The notes under the pieces: generated by a model
What the model was told of the DNA's origin: nothing
The model's database searches: none
The model's input: the letters and a program-made list of their open reading frames with translations, nothing else
Shown here: positions 31,544-39,690 of the stretch, piece by piece
Numbering within the stretch: position 1 is the stretch's first letter
Layout: the number at the start of each line of letters is the position of its first letter
Made by a program: the position numbers and the translations under genes
Assembly: GCA_964604875.1 (NCBI GenBank)
Contig: CAZSAC010000012.1
Coordinates: forward strand, 1 to 39,690
DNA length: 39,690 bases
Direction: 5' to 3'
From: JAVVSR01 sp964604875
GTDB lineage: Bacteria; Bacillota; Clostridia; Christensenellales; CAG-917

Positions 31544-33897
31544 TATTTCAATTTCGCTATCGTAACGCCTCTTTCACCCTCGCCATATAAACCGTCCCTA
31601 TATTCGGCAATCGTTGGATGTTGCGAAAGATATTTTTGGACGACTTTTCTAAGCACGCCCGTACCTTTTCCGTGCACAATCCTAACCTCGCTTAGGTTCC
31701 CAGCGACAGCGGAATGCAAATATTCGTCTAACTCGTATAGCGCTTCATCAACGTTTTTTCCAATAAGGTTTATTTCACTTTTAACAGAAGCGTTTGAAAA
31801 CTGTTTAGAAACGTTAAATTGAGGTTCTTTTTTTGCACCACTTTTAATTTTTTTACAGTTGGCTTTTTGTATTTTTGTTTTGACGCTTCCAAGCTGCAAT
31901 TCGATTTCATTTTTTTTGATTGCCAAAACTGTGCCAACCTTATCCAAGGTTTTTACATAAACCTCGTCACCCACGAAAATATCTTGGTTTTCATCAAAAA
32001 TCAACTTTTCGTCCAAAACGCCGATATCCTCCACCGCCTCATACTGAGCAGACATATTTTCAAGCTTTTTTCTTAGTTTTCTTGCTTCAAATAAGGCTTT
32101 TTCGTCCGCTTCTTTTAAAAGCTCTTTCATTTGCTGCAAAACATCATCGGCTTCTAAAACGCTGTTTTCAATAAGTTTTTTGGTTTCCTTTCGGATTTGC
32201 TCGTTAAGCTTATCGTTATTTTCCCTTAAGCGGGCAAGCTCGTTTTGAATGTTTTTCAAGTCAATTTCTGCAAGACGTTTATTTTCTCTGGCTTGCTCAG
32301 TCAATTCTTCAGCCTTTTTTCTTGCTGTTTCTGCCGAAAGCAAAACTCTTTCAAAGTTTTTGGTTTCTTCGGACAAATAGCTTTCAGCATCTTCCAAAAT
32401 CTCCGATTTAAGACCAAGCCGTCTTGCAATCTGCAACGCGTTAGACGCGCCCGTAACTCCAATAATCAATCTGTACGTCGGCTCAAAGGTTTTTATATTA
32501 AAATCCATTGAAGCATTTCCGACGCCGTTTGTGGAAATTGCATATTCTTTTAAATCATTAAAGTGTGAGGTAATTGCGGCCTTGCTTTTAGCTTTTTTAA
32601 TAAACTTTGTTATGGCAACAGCAAGCGCAGACCCCTCGGAAGGGTCGGTGCCAGCGCCAAGCTCGTCCAATAAAAGCAATGATTTAGGCGTAATTCGGTC
32701 AATAAACGAAACGATATTGTGAAGATGTCCCGAAAAAGTGCTAAGCGACTGCTCAATGGATTGCTCGTCGCCAATATCGCAGAATATATTATCAAACAAC
32801 GATATTTCGCTTCCGCTTTCGGCAGGGATAAACAAACCGCATAAGGCCATAATGACACAAAGTCCAATCAATTTAAGCGAAACAGTTTTTCCACCTGCGT
32901 TTGGTCCCGTTATTAAAAGAATGTCAAACTCTCCGCCTAAATAAACCGTAATCGGCTTAACCTTTTCTTTTGGTATCAACGGGTGACGACCTTTTATTAT
33001 ATTGACGTAACCTTTTTGATTGACTATCGGACAATTACCCTTTAAACTGCGGGACAGCTTTGCCCTTGCAAAGATGATATCAAGCTCCGTGACTAGCTCA
33101 AGGTTTTGCGAAAGCTCAATATAATCGGCGGTAACGCAAGACGTCAGCTCTCGCAGTATTTTTTCTATTTCGCGTTGCTCGCTTAAGACAAGCTCTTTTA
33201 GCTCATTATTAAGCTCCACAATGGCGATTGGCTCAATAAAAAGCGTTGAACCGCTTGTGGATTGGTCGTGAACAAGCCCTGCAATTTGCCCCTTATATTC
33301 GGACTTAACCGGAATAACATATCTATCACCACGCATGGTAATCAGGTTATCCTGCAAATATTTTTGATATTGCGACGTTGTTATATAGCTGTTAAGCTTT
33401 GCCTTAACGTTATCGTTACATCTGCGGATTTTTATTCTAATCGACCTCAGCTCCGCCGATGCGTCGTCAGCCATTTCCGAGTCGCTTATTATTGATTTAT
33501 CTATTCTTTCCTCCAGCGCGTGATTTGAAAAAAGACGATTTGAAAAATTGGTTATAACAGAAAGCTCCGGAACCTTTAAAATAGTGGTTTTCAAAATTCT
33601 CGACACTCGCAAAACTCGGGAAACCTTCAATAACTCCGCCATAGTAAGCGTCGACATTTTTTTGGCTCTCTCTAAGCAAAGGCTGATGTCGTCAATAGCA
33701 AAGTTTGGGTCAACAGAATATTCATACAACACCTTATCCGCTTCAGTCGTTTCAGCAAGAAGCCTGTTAACCTGAACAAAGTCCTCCGACGGGATAATTT
33801 CATCAATGCGTGTCCTTGCCCTTTCGCTGGAGGCAAAAGTTTTTAAAAGGTCTAAAACCTTATTAAATTCCAATATTTTTAGCGCTTTTAAATCCAT
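31543..33897 (-). CDS. mutS2: MutS2 (Smr-domain MutS paralogue)
   Basis: This 784-residue MutS paralogue lacks the mismatch-binding domains. Known roles in the family are suppression of homologous recombination and rescue of collided ribosomes. Walker A GPNAGGKT is near 331, DELGAGTDPSEG near 411, and a long coiled coil spans about 510-620. A KOW-like linker (DIFVGDEVYVKTLDKVGTV) precedes the C-terminal Smr domain (about 708-784). The Smr HGKGTGVLRKVV loop is intact, but the usual LDLRG start of the domain reads INLIG. GGAG lies upstream of the ATG. The position between a U32 protein and tRNA-thiolation genes is typical of Clostridia-like operons. Confidence 0.95.
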   Translation of the reverse strand: MDLKALKILEFNKVLDLLKTFASSERARTRIDEIIPSEDFVQVNRLLAETTEADKVLYEYSVDPNFAIDDISLCLERAKKMSTLTMAELLKVSRVLRVSRILKTTILKVPELSVITNFSNRLFSNHALEERIDKSIISDSEMADDASAELRSIRIKIRRCNDNVKAKLNSYITTSQYQKYLQDNLITMRGDRYVIPVKSEYKGQIAGLVHDQSTSGSTLFIEPIAIVELNNELKELVLSEQREIEKILRELTSCVTADYIELSQNLELVTELDIIFARAKLSRSLKGNCPIVNQKGYVNIIKGRHPLIPKEKVKPITVYLGGEFDILLITGPNAGGKTVSLKLIGLCVIMALCGLFIPAESGSEISLFDNIFCDIGDEQSIEQSLSTFSGHLHNIVSFIDRITPKSLLLLDELGAGTDPSEGSALAVAITKFIKKAKSKAAITSHFNDLKEYAISTNGVGNASMDFNIKTFEPTYRLIIGVTGASNALQIARRLGLKSEILEDAESYLSEETKNFERVLLSAETARKKAEELTEQARENKRLAEIDLKNIQNELARLRENNDKLNEQIRKETKKLIENSVLEADDVLQQMKELLKEADEKALFEARKLRKKLENMSAQYEAVEDIGVLDEKLIFDENQDIFVGDEVYVKTLDKVGTVLAIKKNEIELQLGSVKTKIQKANCKKIKSGAKKEPQFNVSKQFSNASVKSEINLIGKNVDEALYELDEYLHSAVAGNLSEVRIVHGKGTGVLRKVVQKYLSQHPTIAEYRDGLYGEGERGVTIAKLK

Positions 33898-33898
33898 A

Positions 33899-36187
33899 TC
33901 ATTCCACTCCTCTAAAAAGATGCCCGTACGTAAAGTTATCCGACCTTAAGGGTTTTTTATCTCGATATGCTTGAATTATATTTTCAATTTGTTCACAATT
34001 ATAGTTTAACATATTTAGATAAAAATTAAAGTCACAATTTAAACATTTTGAAGAAATATCACATTTTACAGAGTTATATAACGTAAAATAGCACCTATTT
34101 GCTTTATTTCTTAAAATTTTAAACTCAAAATTTTTCCTATCGATATAACTAATTTCATCATTACAAGTACATTTTTCGCACAAAGAATTTTTAAGCAATT
34201 TATAAGGACAATATTTTAAATTCATAAGCGGAAGAAAGCCGTGCGCAAAAACAAAGGGTTTTTTTGTATACTCGGATATTTCTGAAAGGTTCAGCTCTGC
34301 CGATGCTAAGAAATGTTGAAAATTGATAGTATTAAGCAGTTCATTGTTAAAAATATTTAGCCCCAATCCTCCAAATATTTTTAAATTATATTGTTTTGCC
34401 AATTCAACCGCATAGAAGTTATCACATAAGATTCCATAAAAGCCATTGATTTGCTCTAATATTTTACGAAAAACCAAAACGTCAGAGCCATTTGCATCAG
34501 GCAAAAGCTTTAAATAAATTTTTGCATCACTATTAAAACTATTCACTGTATCGACAAACTTTTTAGAAAGTTCAACAGAATAAATTTTGGGCGCATAGAC
34601 AATAATATCCGCGTTTTTTACAATAAACTCTGATATTTGTTCAACACTTTGAACCTCTATTGCCATCAAATTTTGCAAATTTTCTTGAAATTCTTTGTTT
34701 TCTACTATATTTTTTATAATATTTGGCTTTCTGGTTTGATTATCATAGTTTGCGATAATTTGAGCTTCCAACGCAATAAACGCATTCCTTCTAACCTCGT
34801 TTAACTCTGCTGTCGGCGCAAAATAATCACCATCAATAACAGACGTAAATTTTTCTACATAAAAATCGGTATTGCCAAGCTTAGAAAAAACTTTATTAAG
34901 CTTTTCATCATCTAAGCCTTGTGAAATGGCGTTATCCAAAATCCTATTATGCGTATATTCAACAGACGCCGTTTTAGAATAGATTTTCAACGATAACTTA
35001 CCCTTAATTATTTCTAAATCGATTTTTACGGGTATTTTTTTAGGTACAATTTCACACTCCGCCGAAGTCATCCGTAAAACTAAACCAACTCGGGCGTTTG
35101 GTACGTTCACATACAGTTTGTTGCGATCATAGAAAAAATCATTTATTCGTCCGCCCCAAACCTCAAATCCGTTTTCATCTAAAAGTTTGAAGCCGTCGTT
35201 TTTGGATAATTCTAAATTAGTGCATATTTCATAATAGTTTTTGTTGTTTTTTCTGACAATTCTTGAGATATTGCCAATTATTTTGCCAATATTACCCTGA
35301 ACTTTAATAGACATCAGTTTTTGTTCGTCAGTTTTGAAAGTATATCCTTGCGAAAAATCTCCGCGATTAAACGCTAAGCTTAGCGTTTCCAAATTTTCTT
35401 TAGATACGTTATAAGAGTTATCAATTATTTCCCGATATGTTTTTACGACCCTGTAGACATATTCTTCACTTCTGAGCCTTCCCTCAATTTTAAAGCTATC
35501 CACACCGATATCGGCAAGCTCCTTTAGTCGTTGGGCAAAGCATAAATCAGAGGTGGACAAAAAATAGCCTTCTTTTTTTGAGGATTTTTCTATATATGGC
35601 AATCTACACGGCTGTAAGCATCTACCACGATTTCCGCTATTTCCGTTAACTAGGCTTGAAAACAAACATTTTCCCGAAAACGCAACACATAACGCCCCGT
35701 GAACAAAATACTCAACCTCAAGGCTAGTGTTCTTTTTTATATTTATAATATCTTTAAGCTCAGTTTCCCGAGCCAATACAACACGAGTTGCGCCATATTT
35801 TTCAAAAAATTTTGCGCCCTCCAAATTACACACGCCAGCCTGCGTGCTTATATGAATTGCAATCTCGGGGGCAAACTCTAAAATTTTGTTAATAACTGCA
35901 AAGTCAGACACAATAAAAGCATCAACTTTTGCTTTTTTACAAGCTAAAATTGATGCGTCTATTTTTACAATTTCCGAGTTTTTTATGGACGTATTAAGCG
36001 TTATATAAACCTTAACACCATATAAATGACAAAATTTTGTAACATCACATATATTTTCGTCAGAAAAATTATCGGCTTTTATCCTTGCGTTAAAGGCTTG
36101 TAAACCGAGATATACGGCGTCAGCACCACCATACACTGCCGCTTTAAGCGCGGATATATTCCCACACGGCGCTAAAAGTTCCGGCAT
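33899..36187 (-). CDS. Peptidase U32 family protein with DUF3656 (RlhA-like)
   Basis: This 762-residue protein starts MPELLAPCGN, the standard U32 beginning. A TIM-barrel-like U32 domain (about 1-290) includes C167, C174, C190 and C194 in the stretch FSGKCLFSS to GRCLQPC, a likely Fe-S site. A DUF3656-type middle domain follows (about 300-480), and then a second barrel-like domain with its own cysteine cluster (CPYKLLKN, CEKCTC, KCLNCDF). Related proteins (RlhA/YdcP) hydroxylate a cytidine of 23S rRNA, and others in the family act on tRNA or in ubiquinone synthesis. 'Peptidase' is probably misleading. It lies one base after pheT and one base before mutS2, in a translation-centred operon, which supports an RNA role. 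Confidence 0.87.
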   Translation of the reverse strand: MPELLAPCGNISALKAAVYGGADAVYLGLQAFNARIKADNFSDENICDVTKFCHLYGVKVYITLNTSIKNSEIVKIDASILACKKAKVDAFIVSDFAVINKILEFAPEIAIHISTQAGVCNLEGAKFFEKYGATRVVLARETELKDIINIKKNTSLEVEYFVHGALCVAFSGKCLFSSLVNGNSGNRGRCLQPCRLPYIEKSSKKEGYFLSTSDLCFAQRLKELADIGVDSFKIEGRLRSEEYVYRVVKTYREIIDNSYNVSKENLETLSLAFNRGDFSQGYTFKTDEQKLMSIKVQGNIGKIIGNISRIVRKNNKNYYEICTNLELSKNDGFKLLDENGFEVWGGRINDFFYDRNKLYVNVPNARVGLVLRMTSAECEIVPKKIPVKIDLEIIKGKLSLKIYSKTASVEYTHNRILDNAISQGLDDEKLNKVFSKLGNTDFYVEKFTSVIDGDYFAPTAELNEVRRNAFIALEAQIIANYDNQTRKPNIIKNIVENKEFQENLQNLMAIEVQSVEQISEFIVKNADIIVYAPKIYSVELSKKFVDTVNSFNSDAKIYLKLLPDANGSDVLVFRKILEQINGFYGILCDNFYAVELAKQYNLKIFGGLGLNIFNNELLNTINFQHFLASAELNLSEISEYTKKPFVFAHGFLPLMNLKYCPYKLLKNSLCEKCTCNDEISYIDRKNFEFKILRNKANRCYFTLYNSVKCDISSKCLNCDFNFYLNMLNYNCEQIENIIQAYRDKKPLRSDNFTYGHLFRGVE

Positions 36188-36188
36188 T

Positions 36189-38588
36189 TTACTTGCGGAG
36201 TTTTACTCTGTGTTTACGCTTTAAGGAACGAAGCGCATGTTCAATTTCTGCGTTAATTTCGTCTTCTTTCAAAGTTCTGTCTTTGGCGCGGAAAACTAGA
36301 TTTAATGCAATACTGCTGTTGCCAACGGGAATACCTTGTCCGCGATACACGTCGAATACTGAAACATTTTCCAAAATATCGCTGTTGGTAACCTTTTTAA
36401 TTACCGCTATAACCATATCGGAGGATACACCGTCTTTTACCAATAAAGCCAAGTCACGCGTAACTGCGGGATATTTTGGCATCGCCTTATATGGACGGAA
36501 ATTTATTGCGTGTTTATAAAGGCTGTCTAAATTAATCTCTGCAACGTAAACCCGACCGTCAATACCATAAGCCTCTGCGGTATCGGGATACACTTCTCCA
36601 AGATAGCCAACAGAATCACCGTCAACAAAAATCTCCGCTGAACGCCCCTCGTGTAGATAGCTGAGCTTTATACGTTGATATTTTGAGCTGTCTATGCCAA
36701 ACAAACTAAAAGCGTTATCTAGCATACCTTTCAATTCAAAGAAATCTTTATCCTCTCCAAATAAACCGATGGTCAAGGTTTCAATTTCATTTGCAAAGTC
36801 ATCTAGTGGTAGTTTTTTTGCAAAATAACGCTTTGAAACCTCAAATAAGAAACCATTTTTGTTGTTTTTGGCAATATTTGAAGAAATAATCTCCAACATA
36901 CTTCCAACAACTGTCGTTCTCATAACACTAACATCTTCTCCAAGCGGATTTAAAACCTTTATAACGTTTCTTAATTTATCGTCGGAAGAAAGACGCAGCT
37001 TATCAAATGTTTTGGGCGAAATAAAGCTATACGTTACAATTTCGTTTCCGCCGACTGAAACTAAATAGTCTTTCAAAATGTCAGTTTTTATCCGATTTGG
37101 TTCCTTTCCGCCTTGCGTTTGTGAAGCATCGTTAAATAAAGTTGATTTTATTTTTGCATAGCCATACATTCTGATAATTTCTTCAGCTAAATCATTTGCA
37201 TTGTTGATATCGTCACGATATGACGGCAGATTGCATTCTAGCGTGCGGTTTTTAACAACAGTTTTGATTTGCAATGAATTTAATATGGAAACCATTTTCT
37301 CGGTAGGTACTTTAATGCCAAGAATTTCGTTTATCCTCTTATACGGAACACTTATTGAACGAGGTTTTACCGCATTGAAATTGGTATCCAACGTACCCGA
37401 CACGATTGTACCCCAACCGTTTGCTTGAATAATTGTTAAGGCGCGGTCAATAGCAATTTGTTGCGATAAAAAGTCGATGCCTTTTTCAAAGCGAGCGGAG
37501 CTATCGGAATGCAAGTTAAGTGTTCTGGAAGTTCTTCTAATATTGTCACGGGCAAACTTTGCGGATTCAAAAATAATTGTTGAAGTTGAATCACTAATAC
37601 CGCTGTCCATTCCGCCCATAATGCCGGCAATAGCCATAGGTTTTTCAGCGTTGGCAATAACAAGCATAGAATCGTCTAGTTTATTTTCACTTCCGTCTAG
37701 CATAACTAAGGTTTCATCGGGGTTTGCCCGACGAACAATAATTTTGTTTCCAACAATTTTTTCATAATCAAAAGCGTGCATCGGCTGTCCAATTTCAACT
37801 AAAACGTAATTTGTAACGTCTACAATATTGTTTATTGGGCGAATACCCGCAGCTATAAGGCGGTCTCTCATAATTTTAGGAGAAGGACAAATTGTAACGT
37901 TTTTTACAGCTTTTGCCAAATATCTTGGGCAAAGCTCGGTGTCCAAAACCTCAACGTCCAACATATTTAAGATGCGCTCGGGTGTAGCGGTATAGCTTGA
38001 TACAGGCTGTTTACAGCTCTTGCCTAATACTGCGGCAATTTCCCTTGCAACGCCGATAATACTGTTACAATCCGGACGGTTAGCCGTAACTGCAACGTCC
38101 AATATAACATCGTTTGTGCCTAAAATGTCATTAATATCCTTTCCGATAGGCGTGCTTGATTTCAAAATCATTATGCCGTCAACAGACGCGCCTTCGTAAT
38201 CTTCCTCGGTAAGCCCTAATTCTGAACCTCCGCATAACATACCCAAAGACTTAACTCCACGGAGCTCACCGTTTTTTATTGTTTTACCGTCGGGTAAAAC
38301 TGCGCCGTCCAACGCAACCGGAACAATATCGCCAACGTTTACATTCTGCGCGCCCGTAACAATCTGCAAGGTTTGTGTTTTAACATTGATTTGGCATATC
38401 CAAAGATGGTCGCTGTTGGGATGCTTATCCATTTTCATAACACGACCGGAAACAACATTTTTTATGTTGTCCGCTTGATAAATTATTTCTTCAACCTCAA
38501 AACCCGCCGAAACAAGTTTATCCGCAAGCAGCTCGGGAGATACGTCAATTTTAACAAAGTCATTAAGCCAACTAATAGGTGTTTTCAT
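36189..38588 (-). CDS. pheT: Phenylalanine-tRNA ligase beta subunit
   Basis: This 799-residue large subunit of the alpha2-beta2 PheRS shows the standard bacterial domain order. The N-terminal KTPISWLNDFV is followed by an EMAP-like tRNA-binding domain (about 40-150, KHPNSDHLWIC), the B3/B4 editing region (about 210-385), B5 (about 400-475), a catalytic-like core, and the C-terminal ferredoxin-fold anticodon-binding domain (about 705-799, KYPAVTRDLALLV). GGAGG lies well placed before the ATG, 12 bases after pheS. Length is typical. Confidence 0.97.
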   Translation of the reverse strand: MKTPISWLNDFVKIDVSPELLADKLVSAGFEVEEIIYQADNIKNVVSGRVMKMDKHPNSDHLWICQINVKTQTLQIVTGAQNVNVGDIVPVALDGAVLPDGKTIKNGELRGVKSLGMLCGGSELGLTEEDYEGASVDGIMILKSSTPIGKDINDILGTNDVILDVAVTANRPDCNSIIGVAREIAAVLGKSCKQPVSSYTATPERILNMLDVEVLDTELCPRYLAKAVKNVTICPSPKIMRDRLIAAGIRPINNIVDVTNYVLVEIGQPMHAFDYEKIVGNKIIVRRANPDETLVMLDGSENKLDDSMLVIANAEKPMAIAGIMGGMDSGISDSTSTIIFESAKFARDNIRRTSRTLNLHSDSSARFEKGIDFLSQQIAIDRALTIIQANGWGTIVSGTLDTNFNAVKPRSISVPYKRINEILGIKVPTEKMVSILNSLQIKTVVKNRTLECNLPSYRDDINNANDLAEEIIRMYGYAKIKSTLFNDASQTQGGKEPNRIKTDILKDYLVSVGGNEIVTYSFISPKTFDKLRLSSDDKLRNVIKVLNPLGEDVSVMRTTVVGSMLEIISSNIAKNNKNGFLFEVSKRYFAKKLPLDDFANEIETLTIGLFGEDKDFFELKGMLDNAFSLFGIDSSKYQRIKLSYLHEGRSAEIFVDGDSVGYLGEVYPDTAEAYGIDGRVYVAEINLDSLYKHAINFRPYKAMPKYPAVTRDLALLVKDGVSSDMVIAVIKKVTNSDILENVSVFDVYRGQGIPVGNSSIALNLVFRAKDRTLKEDEINAEIEHALRSLKRKHRVKLRK

Positions 38589-38600
38589 ATTTTGTCCTCC

Positions 38601-39620
38601 TTACTTATACTGCTGAATGAAACGAATATCGTTTTCAAAGAAAATACGCATATCGGGAATACCATATTTTATCATAGCAATACGCTCTATCCCAAACCCG
38701 AACGCAAAACCGCTGTAAACATTTGGGTCAACCCCGCATGCCTCTAAAACGGCAGGATTCACAATGCCTGCGCCTAAGATTTCAATCCAACCCGTACCCT
38801 TACAAATTCTGCAACCTCTACCGTTACAAATTGAGCAAGAAACGTCAACTTCTACACTCGGCTCTGTAAACGGAAAATAGGACGGACGAAAACGTATTTT
38901 TGTCTTTTTAGAAAAGGTTGTTTGCGCAAATCTCTCTAAAACACCCTTTAAATCGCATAAGGTGATGTTTTTATCGACAACTAGCCCTTCAATTTGTTGG
39001 AACATCGGGCTATGCGTTGCATCGTCGTCGCTTCTATAAACCTTTCCCGGAACGACAACTCTGATAGGAGGCTTTTTATCCAACATTACACGCGCCTGAA
39101 CGGGGCTTGTATGCGTACGCAATAAAAACTTATCCGTAATATAGAAGGTATCCTGCATATCTCTTGCCGGATGATCAAGTGGCATATTCATAAGTTGAAA
39201 GTTAAAATAATCACTTTCAATTTCCGGACCTTCTTTTACTTCAAACCCTAAACCGATAAAGGTATTTAGAATATCGTTTTTAACAATAGTCAAAGGGTGT
39301 AACGAACCTAAATTTTCAAAGGAACCCGGCAAAGTAACGTCAATATATTCCGATTTAAGGCGTTGTTGTTTCTCCAACTCAATAAATTCGTTTTCTTTTG
39401 TTTCAAGCACGCTTTCCACGCTTACTCTTGCGTCGTTTAAGAGTTTGCCCATTGCGGGTTTTTCCTCTTTAGAGACGTCTTTGAGCATCTTCATAATTGA
39501 AGTAAACTCACCGTTTTTGCCAAAATATTTAATTTTTACGGCATTTAATGCGGCAGCTGTTTTAGCTGAGTTTATATCAGACAAACAGGCGTCACATAAT
39601 TTTTGTATATTTTCTTTCAT
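38601..39620 (-). CDS. pheS: Phenylalanine-tRNA ligase alpha subunit
   Basis: This 339-residue catalytic subunit charges tRNA-Phe. It has an N-terminal coiled coil (about 1-85), then class II motifs: GPEIESDYFNF, VYRSDDDATHSPMFQQIEG, and the C-terminal AFGFGIERIAMIKYGI motif 3. A four-cysteine CxxC-type insert (CSICNGRGCRICKGTGW, around 260-276) is typical of Gram-positive PheS. AGGAG precedes the ATG by about eight bases. It is the first gene of the pheS-to-thiI operon. Only 70 bases upstream are in the window; they are AT-rich and hold no clear terminator or T-box element, which would have to lie further out. Confidence 0.97.
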   Translation of the reverse strand: MKENIQKLCDACLSDINSAKTAAALNAVKIKYFGKNGEFTSIMKMLKDVSKEEKPAMGKLLNDARVSVESVLETKENEFIELEKQQRLKSEYIDVTLPGSFENLGSLHPLTIVKNDILNTFIGLGFEVKEGPEIESDYFNFQLMNMPLDHPARDMQDTFYITDKFLLRTHTSPVQARVMLDKKPPIRVVVPGKVYRSDDDATHSPMFQQIEGLVVDKNITLCDLKGVLERFAQTTFSKKTKIRFRPSYFPFTEPSVEVDVSCSICNGRGCRICKGTGWIEILGAGIVNPAVLEACGVDPNVYSGFAFGFGIERIAMIKYGIPDMRIFFENDIRFIQQYK

Positions 39621-39690
39621 CAGAAAACTCCTAAAAATATGGATTTTAAATATTAGTTATAATTTACCATATTTATAGCAAAAAGTAAAG

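Noticed and set aside
39621..39690. T-box leader for pheST
   Set aside because: Only 70 bases are visible before pheS, and they show neither a terminator/antiterminator nor a T-box motif. The window cannot decide this.
1..39690. CRISPR arrays, insertion sequences, prophage genes or toxin-antitoxin pairs
   Set aside because: No regularly spaced direct repeats, transposase, structural phage gene or recognisable toxin-antitoxin pair was seen by reading. A computed repeat search was not possible.

Overview
The window is AT-rich, densely packed bacterial DNA. Gene content and order point to an anaerobic, low-GC Gram-positive of the Clostridia type: an IspH-ribosomal S1 fusion next to cmk and plsC, MutS2 with a C-terminal Smr domain, a PadR regulator, TTG starts, AGGAGG-type ribosome sites and a biotin-dependent sodium-pump decarboxylase. 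No gene here fixes the genus. Most of the window is core housekeeping; the accessory-looking part is about 13.8-18.2 kb.

Region 1 (7-4816, +) is a five-gene operon. It encodes a CoA-type carboxyltransferase, an OadG-like membrane anchor, a free biotin carrier, the OadB-type Na+ pump subunit, and a pyruvate/oxaloacetate carboxyltransferase with no biotin domain. Two different carboxyltransferases thus seem to share one biotin carrier and one sodium pump. Region 2 (4820-9744, +) holds a HI0933-type flavoprotein, cmk, plsC and the ispH-rpsA fusion, and ends at a strong terminator. A separate tRNA-Trp unit, with its own promoter and terminator, lies on the minus strand at 9845-9990. Region 3 (10044-13782, +) holds proC, rnhA, a VTT/DedA-type membrane protein and an MFS transporter, closed by a terminator that may work in both directions.

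Region 4 (13870-18262) holds a PadR-type regulator with four C-terminal membrane helices (-), a lone tyrosine recombinase (-), an alpha/beta hydrolase (+), and a noncoding stretch of almost 400 bases. That stretch contains a MITE-like segment with imperfect inverted ends and a 13-bp hairpin. Region 5 (18262-26363, -) is the miaB-mutS-mutL-miaA-ynbB operon, combining tRNA A37 modification, mismatch repair and a PLP enzyme, with a clear promoter in front of miaB. Region 6 is a class A penicillin-binding protein (26418-28766, +). Region 7 (28774-39620, -) runs pheS, pheT, a U32/RlhA-type protein, mutS2, a small membrane protein, a cysteine desulfurase and thiI as one tight operon for translation, tRNA thiolation and DNA maintenance.

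Points most worth following up are: the hybrid decarboxylase/transcarboxylase operon and its degenerate carboxyltransferase; an internal ribosome site and ATG inside ispH-rpsA that could release free S1; the membrane-tethered PadR and its perfect inverted repeat around the -35 box; leaderless-looking promoter positions at cmk and the recombinase; and the MITE-like noncoding element. No CRISPR array, rRNA, insertion sequence, prophage or recognised riboswitch was found.
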